Positions 14,892 to 24,124 are shown, counted from the stretch's first letter. The stretch: DNA of 64,000 nt from Microtetraspora sp. NBRC 13810 (GCF_030268685.1 NZ_BSRQ01000023.1:1-64000); one strand, 5' to 3'. Numbers and translations: made by a program. Notes: generated by a model not told the origin, from the sequence alone.

Positions 14892-16088
14892 TCAGCGGAC
14901 CGAGACACCCGGGTGGTACTTGGGCAGCCGGACGCTCACCTTGGTGCCCGCCTCCGGAGCGGTCTCCACCACGAGACCGTACTCGTCGCCGTACACCTGG
15001 CGGAGCCGCTCGTCCACGTTGGCCAGGCCGACCCCGCCCGCCCCCGAGCGCTCGTCGGTGTCGCCGGCGAGGATGCGGCGCAGCCGTTCCGGGTCCATGC
15101 CGATCCCGTCGTCCTCGACGCTGATCAGGCACTCCGCCCCGGCGTCCTCGGCGACGATCGCGATGCGGCCGGTGCCGGGCTTGCTCTCCAGGCCGTGCCG
15201 CACGGCGTTCTCGACCAGGGGTTGCAGGCACAGGAACGGCACCGCCATCGGCAGCACCTCGGGGGCGATCCGCAGGGTGACCTGGAGCTGGTCGCCGAAC
15301 CGCGCGCGTTCCAGGGTGAGGTAGCGGTCGATGGAGCGCAGTTCCTCGGCCAGGGTGGTGAACTCGCCGTGCCGGCGGAAGGAGTAGCGGGTGAAGTCGG
15401 CGAACTCCAGCAGCAGTTCCCTGGCCCGCTCGGGGTCGGTGCGCACGAAGGACCCGATGGTGGTCAGCGAGTTGTAGATGAAGTGCGGGGAGATCTGCGC
15501 GCGCAGCGCCCGCACCTCGGCCTCCATCAGCAGGGTCCGCGAGCGGTCCAGCTCGGCGAGTTCGAGCTGGGAGTCGACCCAGCTCGCGACCTCCTGGGTG
15601 GCCCGGACCAGGCCGGCCGAGGCGTGCTCGCCGTACGCGGTGAGGGTGCCGACGACCCGCTCGTCCGGGGTGAGCGGCACCACGACGGCGGACCTGATCG
15701 GGCACTCGGGGTACTCGCAGGAGACGACGTCGGGGCCGAGGACGTGGGTCCTGCCGTCTTTGAGGGTCTCGGCGGCGTGCGCGAAGACGTCGGCGGCGTG
15801 GTGCTCCCCCGCGCCGTCGTAGACGAGCAGGCGCTCGCCGTCGGTGATGGCCAGGGCGGGCGAGCCGAGCAGGGCGCGCAGGTGGCGGGACGCCTTCAGG
15901 GTGCCCGCCTCGGTCAGGCCGGCGCGCAGGGCGGGCGCGGCCAGCGAGGCGGTGTGCAGCGTCTCGAACGTCGCCCGCTCGGCGGGGCTGCTGCCGAGCT
16001 CCCGCCGGCCGCGCAGCATCCGCCGCAGGACCAGCGCCGGCACACTGATCAGGACGAGTACCACCAGAACGGCCACGACGGGTTCCAC
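14892..16088 (-). CDS. LytS-type sensor histidine kinase
   Basis: The 398-residue kinase has one N-terminal membrane helix (about 4-22), a GAF-like sensor region (about 40-165), and the His_kinase (PF06580) block with H202 in ISPHFIYNSL. A HATPase module follows with PLVENAVRHGLESKPGTG as the N-box and VEDDGIGMDPE as the G1 box. GAF domains bind small molecules, and the sensor half includes Cys residues (SCEYPECP). Unlike classical LytS it has only one predicted membrane span. The GTG start has no strong ribosome binding site. It is followed at 138 bp by its LytTR partner. Confidence 0.9.
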   Translation of the reverse strand: MEPVVAVLVVLVLISVPALVLRRMLRGRRELGSSPAERATFETLHTASLAAPALRAGLTEAGTLKASRHLRALLGSPALAITDGERLLVYDGAGEHHAADVFAHAAETLKDGRTHVLGPDVVSCEYPECPIRSAVVVPLTPDERVVGTLTAYGEHASAGLVRATQEVASWVDSQLELAELDRSRTLLMEAEVRALRAQISPHFIYNSLTTIGSFVRTDPERARELLLEFADFTRYSFRRHGEFTTLAEELRSIDRYLTLERARFGDQLQVTLRIAPEVLPMAVPFLCLQPLVENAVRHGLESKPGTGRIAIVAEDAGAECLISVEDDGIGMDPERLRRILAGDTDERSGAGGVGLANVDERLRQVYGDEYGLVVETAPEAGTKVSVRLPKYHPGVSVR

Positions 16089-16142
16089 AGCCGCAGAGTA
16101 GCCCTTTTCCGATCTCGGGCCGACGTCCTTGACAAAGTAAGG

Positions 16143-16559
16143 TCACTTCATGGCTGCACGGATTTTCGCCGCATAAGTCTCAGCTTCACTTTCATCCGCA
16201 TATTTCACCCGGGGCCAGAAAAATCCGCGCAAACCGTCTTTTCGATTACGGGGCACCACGTGCACGTGCAGATGCGGCACGCTCTGGCTCACCCGGTTGT
16301 TCATCGCCACGAACGAGCCCGCCGCGGCCAGCCCCTCCTCCACGGCGCCGGCCACCGACCGCACCCGCTCGAAGAAGGGGCCCACCAGCTCGGCCGGCAG
16401 GTCGGTCAGCGTCTCCACGTGCGCCCGCGGCACGACCAGGACGTGCCCCTTGAAGACCGGGCGGCTGTCCAGGAATCCGATCGCCGTCTCGTCGGACAGC
16501 ACGACGTGCGCCGGACGGTCGCCGCCGGCGATGGCGCAGAACAGGCACTCGGCGTTCAC
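16143..16559 (-). CDS. HIT family protein
   Basis: This 138-residue protein contains the histidine triad HLHVHVVPR (His96, His98, His100), the catalytic signature of HIT nucleotide hydrolases/transferases. Cys5 and Cys8 (CLFC) match the N-terminal zinc-site pattern of Hint-like members. Expected activity is hydrolysis of AMP-linked or dinucleoside phosphates. Its GTG start overlaps the stop of the acyl-CoA dehydrogenase gene by 4 bp, so it is the second gene of a two-gene operon. Why these two are coupled is unknown. Confidence 0.9.
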   Translation of the reverse strand: MNAECLFCAIAGGDRPAHVVLSDETAIGFLDSRPVFKGHVLVVPRAHVETLTDLPAELVGPFFERVRSVAGAVEEGLAAAGSFVAMNNRVSQSVPHLHVHVVPRNRKDGLRGFFWPRVKYADESEAETYAAKIRAAMK

Positions 16560-17716
16560 CAGTCCAGTGTGGCCTCTCCCGAGACCAGGGCGCGCGCGAT
16601 CACCATCCGCTGCACGTCGTTGGTGCCCTCGCCGATCGCCATCAGCGGCGCGTCCCGGTAGAGTCGCTCGATCACGAACTCCTGCGAGTAGCCGTAGCCG
16701 CCGTGCACCCGCATCGCCTCCATCGTGGTGCGCAGCGCCACCTCCGAGGCGAAGTACTTCGCCATCGCCGCCTCGGCGTTCACCGCCCCCGCCGCCGACC
16801 GGTCCGCCGCCCAGTACGTGAGCAGCCTGGCCGCCTGGATGTCGGTGGCCATGTCCGCCAGTTTGAGCTGGATCGCCTGGAACTCCGCGATCGGCCGGCC
16901 GAACGCCCGCCGTTCCCGCGCGTAGGCCAGCGCCGCGTCGTAGGCGCACTGCGAGACCCCCACGGCCCGCGCGGCGATGTTGATCCGGCCCAGCTCCAGC
17001 GCGGAGAGCACCTGCTGCATGCCGCGCCCCTCGGCCCCGCCGAGCAGGTCCCCCACCGGCACCCGCACCTCGTCGAGCACCACCTCACAGGTCTCGGTGC
17101 CCTTGTAGCCGAGCTTGGGCAGGTCGCGGCCGATCGAGAAGCCCTCGCTCGCCGGATCGACCAGCAGCACGGACATGCCCTTGTGCGCGGGCGTGGTCCG
17201 CGACGTCTTCACCAGCACCGGCAGCGGGTCGGCGTGCCTGGCGTTGGTGATCCAGGTCTTGGTGCCGGTGACGACGTAATGGCCGCCGTCGCGGACCGCC
17301 CTGGTCTGGATGCCCTGCAGGTCGGTGCCGGCGGCCGGCTCGGTGAGCGCGATCCCGGTACGGCGGGCGCCGCTCGCCAGGTCGGGCAGCAGCCGGGCGC
17401 GCTGTTCGTCCGTGCCGTATTTCGCGATCATCCAGGTGGCCAGCGAGTGCGAGCCGAGCACGCCGGCCACGCCCATCCAGCCGCGGGCGATCTCCTCGAA
17501 GACCAGCGCGAAGGACACCCGGTCGAGGTCGAGCCCGCCGTACTCCTCGGGGACGGTGATCCCGAACAGGCCGAGCTCCGCGAACCTTTCGACGATCTCG
17601 GCCGGGTAGCGGCCGGTGCGCTCCCACTCGGAGGCGACCGGCACGATCTCCTTGTCCACGAACTCGCGGAGAGTCCGTCTGAACAGCCGCTGCTCGTCGT
17701 TCAGTGCGAAGTCCAT
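16556..17716 (-). CDS. Acyl-CoA dehydrogenase
   Basis: The 386-residue flavoenzyme shows the three-domain ACAD fold. The N-terminal helical domain includes FGITVPEEYGGLDLD, the beta domain has ALTEPAAGTDLQGIQTRA and WITNARHAD, and the C-terminal helical domain has AFGRPIAEFQAIQLKLADM. Glu363 in IGEGTNDVQ is at the catalytic-base position used by short/medium-chain enzymes. It oxidises an acyl-CoA to the trans-2-enoyl-CoA with electrons passing to ETF. Chain specificity cannot be assigned. It is the first gene of an operon with the HIT gene. Confidence 0.9.
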   Translation of the reverse strand: MDFALNDEQRLFRRTLREFVDKEIVPVASEWERTGRYPAEIVERFAELGLFGITVPEEYGGLDLDRVSFALVFEEIARGWMGVAGVLGSHSLATWMIAKYGTDEQRARLLPDLASGARRTGIALTEPAAGTDLQGIQTRAVRDGGHYVVTGTKTWITNARHADPLPVLVKTSRTTPAHKGMSVLLVDPASEGFSIGRDLPKLGYKGTETCEVVLDEVRVPVGDLLGGAEGRGMQQVLSALELGRINIAARAVGVSQCAYDAALAYARERRAFGRPIAEFQAIQLKLADMATDIQAARLLTYWAADRSAAGAVNAEAAMAKYFASEVALRTTMEAMRVHGGYGYSQEFVIERLYRDAPLMAIGEGTNDVQRMVIARALVSGEATLDW

Positions 17717-17791
17717 CAGCCCGCCGCCTCGACCGGAACATGATTCGGAACTTCTACGCTAACCGATCGCCCGGCCCCGCACCCCGACCGG

Positions 17792-18304
17792 TCAGGTCAG
17801 GCGTCCGGCGCGCGCGGACGGCGGGGCCGCGCGCCTGCCGAGCAGGCGCCGGACGATCAGGAAGGCGACCACCCCGCCCGCGGTCCACACGAGTCCCTGA
17901 CGGCGCCGGATCCCGGCGGCGGGCCCGGTCTCCCCCCGGTCGCCTCCGTCCCCGGCCGGGACCGAAACGGGCACGCCGGTGGCCTGGCCGTCCGGCGAGG
18001 GCCCGGCGGCGGGCGGCTCGCGGGACGCGCGTTCCCCGGCGGCCTTCCGCTCCAGCGCGCCCACCTGGGGCTCCGCCCCCGGCTCTCCGGCACGGGCGAA
18101 GTCCTCGTGCGCGGCCTTCTCCCGGCCGGTGGTCCCCAGCGTCTCCTCCCGCTCGGCGTACTCCCGCGCCCCCGCCCTCGTGTTCGGCACGTTCAGCGAC
18201 AGCCGCTCGTCGGAGGGCACCTCCTCGCCCACCGTCTGCCGGTGCGCGCCGACGTCACCCGCGGTGTACTCCGGGCGGACCTCCCCTGGATCACTCTCGG
18301 TCAT
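17792..18304 (-). CDS. Hypothetical protein with a C-terminal membrane helix
   Basis: The 170-residue product is hydrophilic and disordered for most of its length (rich in Glu, Arg, Ala, Gly). It ends with one hydrophobic helix, LVWTAGGVVAFLIVRRLLG, at about 140-158 and a short basic tail. This is the layout of a tail-anchored protein with the bulk in the cytoplasm. No domain is recognised. The ATG at 18304 has GGAGG about 12 nt upstream; further upstream residues look like non-coding readthrough. It lies between the dehydrogenase and lipid kinase genes on the same strand. Confidence 0.65.
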   Translation of the reverse strand: MTESDPGEVRPEYTAGDVGAHRQTVGEEVPSDERLSLNVPNTRAGAREYAEREETLGTTGREKAAHEDFARAGEPGAEPQVGALERKAAGERASREPPAAGPSPDGQATGVPVSVPAGDGGDRGETGPAAGIRRRQGLVWTAGGVVAFLIVRRLLGRRAAPPSARAGRLT

Positions 18305-18489
18305 CTCCGGCGAACCTCCTCCTCCCCGGGCCTCCCCCGGGCCTTCCCGGCGCCCGGCCCTGGTGCGCCTACCCGCGGGACACACGGCAAACCTGCGGCG
18401 GGCGCGCGCTCAGCGACGCGGGCGGGGATCGCGCCCGGGGAGGGGGGCGGCGGCGGTGGTGCGGATGTGGCCGGCGTGGAACCCGCTGA

Positions 18490-19458
18490 TCAGTTGTCCA
18501 CGAAGTCCGCGGGCACCATCACGCGCAGCCCGTTGGCCACGGTGCGCAGCGTGATCGGCGTGAGCAGGCGGACCTCGCCGTCCACGTCGGCCCGCATCGG
18601 CGGGTCGGTCTCCAGCACGATCTCCCTGCCGACCACGAACGGACCGCCGGCGAGGCTGCGCCAGCGCCCGCCGGTGGCCCGGGTCAGGGTCTCCACCAGC
18701 AGTCTCAGCCGCTTGCCCGAGCCGAGCTGGTAGGCGACCAGCCTGCCGTTGTCGATGCTGATGTCGCTGGCGACCTGCCAGCCGCCCTGGAAGCGGCCGT
18801 TGGCGATGTTGAGCTGGTGGGTCAGCACCTCGTGCCGCCGCCCGTCCACGGTCAGGTAGGCGCGGAAGGGCCGGTGGCCGGGCAGCACCGTGAGCGCGGT
18901 GAGCGGGTAGGCGGCGCGGCCGACCAGTCGCTTGAGCCACGGCCGGACCGTGCCCGCCACCTCGACCGAGACGCCGAAGCTGGCGAGGTTGGCGAAGGCC
19001 CGGTCGCCGGCCATGCCGAGATCGATGTCGGCCACCTTGCCCCGGCTGAGCACGCCGATCGCGCCCGCCAGGTCGAGCGGCAGGCCCAGGCTGCGCGCGA
19101 AGTTGTTGGTGGTGCCGAGCGGCAGCACGCCGAGCGCCACGTCACGGTGCGCCACGTGCTTGACAGCCGTGCTGAGCGTGCCGTCGCCGCCGCCGACGAT
19201 GAGCAGGTCGGGCCCGTCGGAGAGCGCGGCCTCCAGGGTCGCACGCAGCTTCTTGGGGTTGACCACGCTGAACACCCGGTAAGGGTCGAACCCGTCCCTG
19301 CGCAGGATGCGGATGGCCTCCGGATAGAGCCGGCGGCCCCGCCGGGAGTGCGTGTTGATCACCACGGTCGCCCGCCGCAACTCGTGGATCGCCTTGGTGT
19401 GCTCGGTCTTGCTGCGCAGCCCGGCCGTGCCGTCTCCCGCGCCTTGCTCGCTGCCCAC
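18490..19458 (-). CDS. Diacylglycerol kinase-family lipid kinase
   Basis: This 322-residue protein has the DAGK catalytic fold. The nucleotide-binding loop VGGGDGT lies at 88-94, LGVLPLGTTNNFARSLGLPL follows at about 109-128, and a C-terminal beta domain contains MRADVDGE. Relatives phosphorylate diacylglycerol, sphingoid or other lipid hydroxyls (YegS/BmrU group). NFARSLG and DVDGE are the metal- and lipid-site blocks of that group. The GTG start follows GAGGGGAAAC. It has an N-terminal extension of about 28 residues with no predicted structure. The gene stands alone. Confidence 0.88.
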   Translation of the reverse strand: MGSEQGAGDGTAGLRSKTEHTKAIHELRRATVVINTHSRRGRRLYPEAIRILRRDGFDPYRVFSVVNPKKLRATLEAALSDGPDLLIVGGGDGTLSTAVKHVAHRDVALGVLPLGTTNNFARSLGLPLDLAGAIGVLSRGKVADIDLGMAGDRAFANLASFGVSVEVAGTVRPWLKRLVGRAAYPLTALTVLPGHRPFRAYLTVDGRRHEVLTHQLNIANGRFQGGWQVASDISIDNGRLVAYQLGSGKRLRLLVETLTRATGGRWRSLAGGPFVVGREIVLETDPPMRADVDGEVRLLTPITLRTVANGLRVMVPADFVDN

Positions 19459-19532
19459 GTTTCCCCTCAGAACCGATTCCCTTGTGTCTCGCGGAGAACC
19501 GTCGATTGCCCGCCTCCATCGTAGAACGCGGA

Positions 19533-19564
19533 ACGCCGCCCCCGGGCGGTCCCGGGGGCGGCGT
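19533..19564. terminator. Strong hairpin after the M6 protease gene
   Basis: ACGCCGCCCCCGGG (19533-19546) pairs perfectly with CCCGGGGGCGGCGT (19551-19564) across the 4-nt loop CGGT. The 14-bp all-GC stem begins 18 nt downstream of the protease stop (19582, minus strand) and precedes the lipid kinase start. No T-run is present, as is usual in actinomycetes. Confidence 0.85.
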
Positions 19565-19581
19565 GGCCGGATGAATCCGTG

Positions 19582-22356
19582 CTACTTCCTGGCCGCCTTC
19601 GGCGGGGTCACCTGAATGATCGCGCCGAGGTTGCCGGGCAGCGGGGCGACCAGCTTGAGCTGAACGCCCAGCGCCTTGCCCTCGTCACCGGGGTTGCCGG
19701 AGCCGAGCACGCTGCCGTTCACCTGCTGGCCGTACAGCTCCTTGGCCGGGGTGCCGTCGGGGTTCACGACCCGGGTGGAGTACGGCTGGTCGTCCTTGGA
19801 CGGGACGACCACCGAGGCGTCGAAGTCGCGGTAGCTCAGCGCGCCGTTCCGGACCTCCAGACCCGGGTACCACGTCTTCGCGTCGGTGAAGGCGGAGACC
19901 GCGGACAGGGCCGGGAACTTCGTGCAGTACTCGCTGAACGGCTCGGCCGCCGCTTCGAGGCACTCGGTGAAGGGGTAGGTCTTGCCGAAGGAGAAGGCCG
20001 CGTTCGAGGTCTGCGGGCGTCCCGGCAGGTTCTTGGCGACGGTGGTGTCCTTCTGCGCCGCCACGCCGGTGCGCCGCAGCGGGTCGAAGTGCGAGTCCAC
20101 CAGCAGCAGGCTGCCCTTGGTGCCGAGGCTCGGCGGCAGGGCCAGGTTGGACTGGAGGATGTTGTTGGTGAAGGTCGAGTCGCGGTACCAGACGAGCATG
20201 CCGGGCGCGTTGTACTTGACCTTCTCCACCTTCCAGGCGCCGTCGCGCAGGTAGTTGGTGTCGTAGGTGTACTGGAGGCCCTTGTCGAAGCCGTCGAAGT
20301 TGCGCCACTCGGCGAGGTAGAAGCGCTCGACCTCACGCTCGCCGTTGTTGATCGCCCAGCCGCCGCCGTGGGTGTTGGTGTGCGTGCCGCCGCTGGCCGC
20401 CCAGCCGTTGGCGCCGCCCTCGACGTCGTCGCTCCACACGGTCTGGCCGCCGCTGGTCACCGAGAAGTCGTCGGAGTGCCAGCCGCGCGGGGTGAAGGCC
20501 GCGTCGGTGTTGTAGCGCAGGCGCAGCTTGACCGTCTTGCCGGCGAACGGCGCGAGGTCGACGTAGTCGTGCCGCCAGCCGTTGGTGTTGCCGGTCAGGC
20601 CGTACTTCTTGTTGCCGAAGGTGGCGAGGTTCTTGTTCGGGTCGGTGTAGTCGTCGTCGGTGCTGACCAGGTTGCCGGCCTCGTCGTAGACCTTCTGCTC
20701 GGCCCAGGTGGCGCCGCCGTCGGCGGACACCTCGACGAAACCGTAGTCCCAGTCCTCCTCGATCTCGTAGTTGTTCCACAGCCAGAACTTCACGTCGGAC
20801 CCGGCCGGGACCTGCACCTCGCGGGTGAGCTTGACGTCGGCCCACTCCTGGTCGAGGTTGGACCACCAGGCGTTCGATCCGCTGTGCGGCTCGATCATGG
20901 CGAGCGGCGCGCTGTCCAGGTTCACCCGGACGCCGTCCTCGGTGAGCTTGGGCGTGCGCGAGGTCTGGCCGACGGTCACCAGGCCGCCCCGGTCACCCGG
21001 GTCGAAGGTCTTCGGGTCCGCCCAGCCGAGCACCCACTTGTCCCACAGTCCCATGTGCGTGGGCATCGACTGGAAGATCGGCCCGGAGTGGGAGCCGCTG
21101 GACATGAGGTCCCAGAAGTCCACCGCCGACTCCGCGCCGCCGGAGGTGTCGTAGAGGTCGGGCAGGCCCAGGTCGTGACCGTACTCGTGGGCGAAGACGC
21201 CGACGCCGGAGTCCTCCGGCTGCACGATGTAGTTGGAGATCTTGAGCTGGGTGCCGGGGATGCTGTAGCCGCCGGCCACCGCGCTGGAGTGCGCCCAGAT
21301 CGCGTACGTGCCCTGCGCGCCGCCGTCGCCCGACTTGTCCTTGCCGGCGTGCACCAGCACCAGGTGGTCGATCACGCCGTCGGGCTCGGAGTAGTTGCCG
21401 TCGCCGTCGGCGTCGGAGACGTCCTCGACGTCGTAGTCGGCCCACGGGAAGTCCGGCTGCTGCTCGGCCAGCGTGTTCACCGCGTCGATGGCGAGCTGGG
21501 CCGCGCCGACCCGGTTGTCCGGGTGGCCGGACATGTCCTGCGCCGCGCCGCCACAGGCGGACGCGCCGTACCACGCCTCGGAGTGCGGGACCTTGAGCCA
21601 GCCGACGGCCTCGCCGTTGACCGAGTAGGCGCCCTTGGACATCTCCTCGTACATGTTCTTCATGGTGTAGCCGGACATGTCGATGCCGGCCTTGCCGTCG
21701 GGCCCCTTGAGGTCCTTGCGCACCCGGGTGGTGATGCCCTCCTTGGAGTAGAGCATCTTGTTGAAGTGCGAGGTGCTGAAGTCCGGCACCCACATGGTGT
21801 TGTTGTCCTTGCGGGGCAACTTCGCCGGGTCCGGGATCTGGTTGTGGAGGGGACCGTTGAGCAGGGTGCCCGGCGGCTCCGTCACGCAGTCGTCCGGGCC
21901 GCTGCCGATGGCGCGCGGCCGGGAGAACCCGGAGAAGTCGTCGTTCGCCTGGTCGTTGAACTCGACGAGCAGGGTGAGCAGCTCGGCGTTCTGCGTCTGC
22001 TTCGAGTTCTTGAAGATGAACTGCGCGGGGTTGAGGCCGGTCCGCATGGCCTGGCGCTCCCGGGCGGCGAGGACCCGGCCGGCGACCGGGTTGCCGCTGG
22101 AGAACTTCTGGTCGAACTTCTTGGTGGTCGCGGCCATCGTCCGGGCCCGGCTGGAGACGCTGGGCTCGCTCTGCTCCGGCTCGACGGCCGGGGCGGCGTA
22201 GTTGATGTAGTAGTCCGCCGGTGACGGCTGGTATCGCGCGATCGAGGTGTCGGCCGGAGTGGCGGCACCGGTGATCGCGAGGCCCGCTGCGGCGAGACCC
22301 AACGCCGGCACGATCGCGATGAGGCGCCGTCGGGCGCCCCTGCCTCTGCTGGACAA
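19582..22356 (-). CDS. Secreted immune inhibitor A-like M6 metalloprotease
   Basis: The 924-residue protein has a Sec signal peptide (basic start MSSRGRGARRR, then a hydrophobic helix to about residue 33). The M6 catalytic domain contains the zinc site HEYGHDLGLPD (His390, Glu391, His394, Asp400), followed by the DFWDLMSSG turn containing the Met-turn. Beta-sandwich domains with MAM/VEG-like features follow to the C-terminus (SGSNAWWSNLDQEWADVKL and later). Bacillus InhA relatives degrade host antibacterial and matrix proteins; in soil actinomycetes a general extracellular protease is more likely. The start is TTG at 22356 with GGAGGAAG 5 nt upstream. A strong hairpin follows the stop. Confidence 0.9.
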   Translation of the reverse strand: MSSRGRGARRRLIAIVPALGLAAAGLAITGAATPADTSIARYQPSPADYYINYAAPAVEPEQSEPSVSSRARTMAATTKKFDQKFSSGNPVAGRVLAARERQAMRTGLNPAQFIFKNSKQTQNAELLTLLVEFNDQANDDFSGFSRPRAIGSGPDDCVTEPPGTLLNGPLHNQIPDPAKLPRKDNNTMWVPDFSTSHFNKMLYSKEGITTRVRKDLKGPDGKAGIDMSGYTMKNMYEEMSKGAYSVNGEAVGWLKVPHSEAWYGASACGGAAQDMSGHPDNRVGAAQLAIDAVNTLAEQQPDFPWADYDVEDVSDADGDGNYSEPDGVIDHLVLVHAGKDKSGDGGAQGTYAIWAHSSAVAGGYSIPGTQLKISNYIVQPEDSGVGVFAHEYGHDLGLPDLYDTSGGAESAVDFWDLMSSGSHSGPIFQSMPTHMGLWDKWVLGWADPKTFDPGDRGGLVTVGQTSRTPKLTEDGVRVNLDSAPLAMIEPHSGSNAWWSNLDQEWADVKLTREVQVPAGSDVKFWLWNNYEIEEDWDYGFVEVSADGGATWAEQKVYDEAGNLVSTDDDYTDPNKNLATFGNKKYGLTGNTNGWRHDYVDLAPFAGKTVKLRLRYNTDAAFTPRGWHSDDFSVTSGGQTVWSDDVEGGANGWAASGGTHTNTHGGGWAINNGEREVERFYLAEWRNFDGFDKGLQYTYDTNYLRDGAWKVEKVKYNAPGMLVWYRDSTFTNNILQSNLALPPSLGTKGSLLLVDSHFDPLRRTGVAAQKDTTVAKNLPGRPQTSNAAFSFGKTYPFTECLEAAAEPFSEYCTKFPALSAVSAFTDAKTWYPGLEVRNGALSYRDFDASVVVPSKDDQPYSTRVVNPDGTPAKELYGQQVNGSVLGSGNPGDEGKALGVQLKLVAPLPGNLGAIIQVTPPKAARK

Positions 22357-22489
22357 CTAACTTCCTCCCTCGCCCGGGGTCACCGGGCAAACATCCAGGG
22401 CACGCTGGGGATGAGCGTGTCGTTCCGGATACATGGGCCACATGCGACACAGGGCTCATGAATCCGCAAACGGGACGTTAGAGGAGAAG

Positions 22490-22507
22490 GTAAAGCGGGA
22501 GTAAAGC
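22490..22507. promoter_or_regulatory. Direct heptamer repeat upstream of the M6 protease
   Basis: GTAAAGC occurs at 22490-22496 and 22501-22507, an 11-bp period. Actinobacterial PHO boxes are also 11-nt direct repeats, although the sequence differs from the published GTTCACC core. It is placed about 135 bp before the protease start and could equally serve the divergent glcD-like gene. Weak evidence. Confidence 0.25.
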
Positions 22508-22630
22508 AGTTGTCGGATGTTGTAAAACCGTGATTCATCCGAAGTGATCCGGTTTCCGGCCGGGGTCAGACCGCCTCCGGCTCGGACCGGCGGAGGGCAT
22601 GACGGTTGCCACCGGGGAACGTGGGAGTCG

Positions 22631-22642
22631 TACAGTCCTGGT
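22631..22642 (+). promoter_or_regulatory. Candidate -10 box giving a leaderless glcD-like mRNA
   Basis: TACAGT (22631-22636) is followed 6 nt later by the GTG start at 22643. A possible -35, TTGCCA, lies at about 22606-22611, 19 bp away. There is no ribosome binding site before the GTG, consistent with transcription starting at or near the start codon. Confidence 0.45.
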
Positions 22643-24004
22643 GTGACCGCAATCGCCCAGCTTGCCGCCGCCCTGCCTCCGGGCCGGGTGCTGACCGACC
22701 CCGACGTCACCGACGGCTACTCCCGTGATCGGACCTTTCTCCCGCCGGGCAGGCCCCTCGGCGTGGTACTCGCCCAGTCCCGCGACGAGGTCGCCGAGAC
22801 GCTGCGCTGGGCCGCCGCGCACCGGGTGCCGGTGGTGCCGCGCGGCGCGGGCACCGGCCTGGCCGGCGGCGCGACCGCCGTCGAGGGCTGCGTGGTCCTC
22901 TCCGTGGCGCGGATGACCGCGATCAAGGAACTGTCGCCCGGCGACGAGATCGCCGTCGTGGAACCCGGCGTGATCACCGCCGACCTGGACCGCGCGGCCA
23001 GGGAACACGGGCTGATGTACGCGCCCGACCCCTCCTCCTACGAGATCTCCAGCATCGGCGGCAACCTGGCCACCAACGCGGGCGGCCTGCGCTGCGTGAA
23101 GTACGGCGTGACCCGCGACTCGGCGCTCGGCCTGGAGGTCGTGCTCGCCGGCGGGCGGGTGCTGGACACCGGGCGGCGCACGATGAAGGGCGTCACCGGC
23201 TACGACCTGACCGGGCTGTTCGTCGGCTCCGAGGGCACGCTCGGCGTGATCACCGAGGCCGTCGTACGGCTGCGCCGCGCCCCCGCGGACCCGCCCGCGA
23301 CGGTCGCGGCCGAGTTCCCCGGGCTGCGCGCCGCCGCCTCCGCCGTGTCGGCGATCATCGCGGCCGGCTGCGGGCCCTCCATGCTGGAACTGCTGGACCG
23401 CGCGACCCTCCAGGCGATCGACGACTGGAAGCACATCGGCCTGGAGTCCTCGGTCGAGGCCATGCTCATCGCGCAGGCCGACTCCCCCGACAGCGCGGCG
23501 GTGGCCGAGCGGATGCGCCGGCTGTGCGAGGAGAACGGCGCGTCGTTCGTGGCCGTGTCCGCGGACCCGGCGGAGGCGGACGAACTCGTCGGGCTCCGCC
23601 GGCTCGCCTACCCGGCCAAGGAACGCCTGGGCAACTGCCTGGTGGAGGACGTCTGCGTGCCGCGGTCGGCGCTGCCCGAGATGATCTCGGCGGTGGAGGC
23701 GGCCGCCGCCAGGCACGACGTGACGATCTGCACGGTCGCGCACGCCGGCGACGGCAACGTGCATCCCGTGTTCGTCTTCGAGCACGGCGTGCCCGAGCCG
23801 CCGCCGCGGGTGTGGGCCGCGGCCGACGACGTCTTCCGCGCGGCGCTCGACCTCGGCGGCACGCTCACCGGCGAGCACGGCGTCGGGCTGCTGAAGCGGC
23901 GCTGGCTGTCGCTGGAGATCGGACCGGTGGCGGAGGAGGTCCAGCGCGGGATCAAGGGGGTCTTCGATCCCCTGGGGATCATGAACCCGGGCAAGGCGAT
24001 CTGA
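22643..24004 (+). CDS. FAD-binding oxidase, GlcD/D-lactate dehydrogenase type
   Basis: The 453-residue flavoprotein has the PCMH FAD domain (about 30-210), with VPVVPRGAGTGLAGGATAVE as the pyrophosphate loop and SSIGGNLATNAGGLRCVKYG at the flavin. The FAD-oxidase C-terminal cap domain ends with the conserved GTLTGEHGVGLLKR block and DPLGIMNPGK. The family oxidises 2-hydroxy acids such as glycolate or D-lactate. Most GlcD proteins act with GlcE/GlcF or an iron-sulfur partner; none is encoded beside it, so the electron acceptor is unknown. The start at 22643 (GTG) gives the usual family length and follows a -10 box directly. Confidence 0.88.
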   Translation: MTAIAQLAAALPPGRVLTDPDVTDGYSRDRTFLPPGRPLGVVLAQSRDEVAETLRWAAAHRVPVVPRGAGTGLAGGATAVEGCVVLSVARMTAIKELSPGDEIAVVEPGVITADLDRAAREHGLMYAPDPSSYEISSIGGNLATNAGGLRCVKYGVTRDSALGLEVVLAGGRVLDTGRRTMKGVTGYDLTGLFVGSEGTLGVITEAVVRLRRAPADPPATVAAEFPGLRAAASAVSAIIAAGCGPSMLELLDRATLQAIDDWKHIGLESSVEAMLIAQADSPDSAAVAERMRRLCEENGASFVAVSADPAEADELVGLRRLAYPAKERLGNCLVEDVCVPRSALPEMISAVEAAAARHDVTICTVAHAGDGNVHPVFVFEHGVPEPPPRVWAAADDVFRAALDLGGTLTGEHGVGLLKRRWLSLEIGPVAEEVQRGIKGVFDPLGIMNPGKAI

Positions 24005-24124
24005 ACGCCGCCTTTCTCCCTTGGCGCCTTTCCACCCCGGCGGTAAAGCACCCGCTTCAGACGCCACACTGGTACCGTTCTGCCGGGGTTAAACAAATTT
24101 GCAGGTCTTTGTCGGGGGGCATAG

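Noticed and set aside
14049-16661. 870-codon plus-strand frame across the LytS/LytTR genes
   Set aside because: It spans two well-supported minus-strand genes and their spacer, with no motif of its own.
19579-22224. 881-codon plus-strand frame opposite the M6 protease gene
   Set aside because: It is the mirror of a well-supported secreted protease with a zinc motif and signal peptide. Val/Arg/Gly bias is that of a GC-rich shadow frame.
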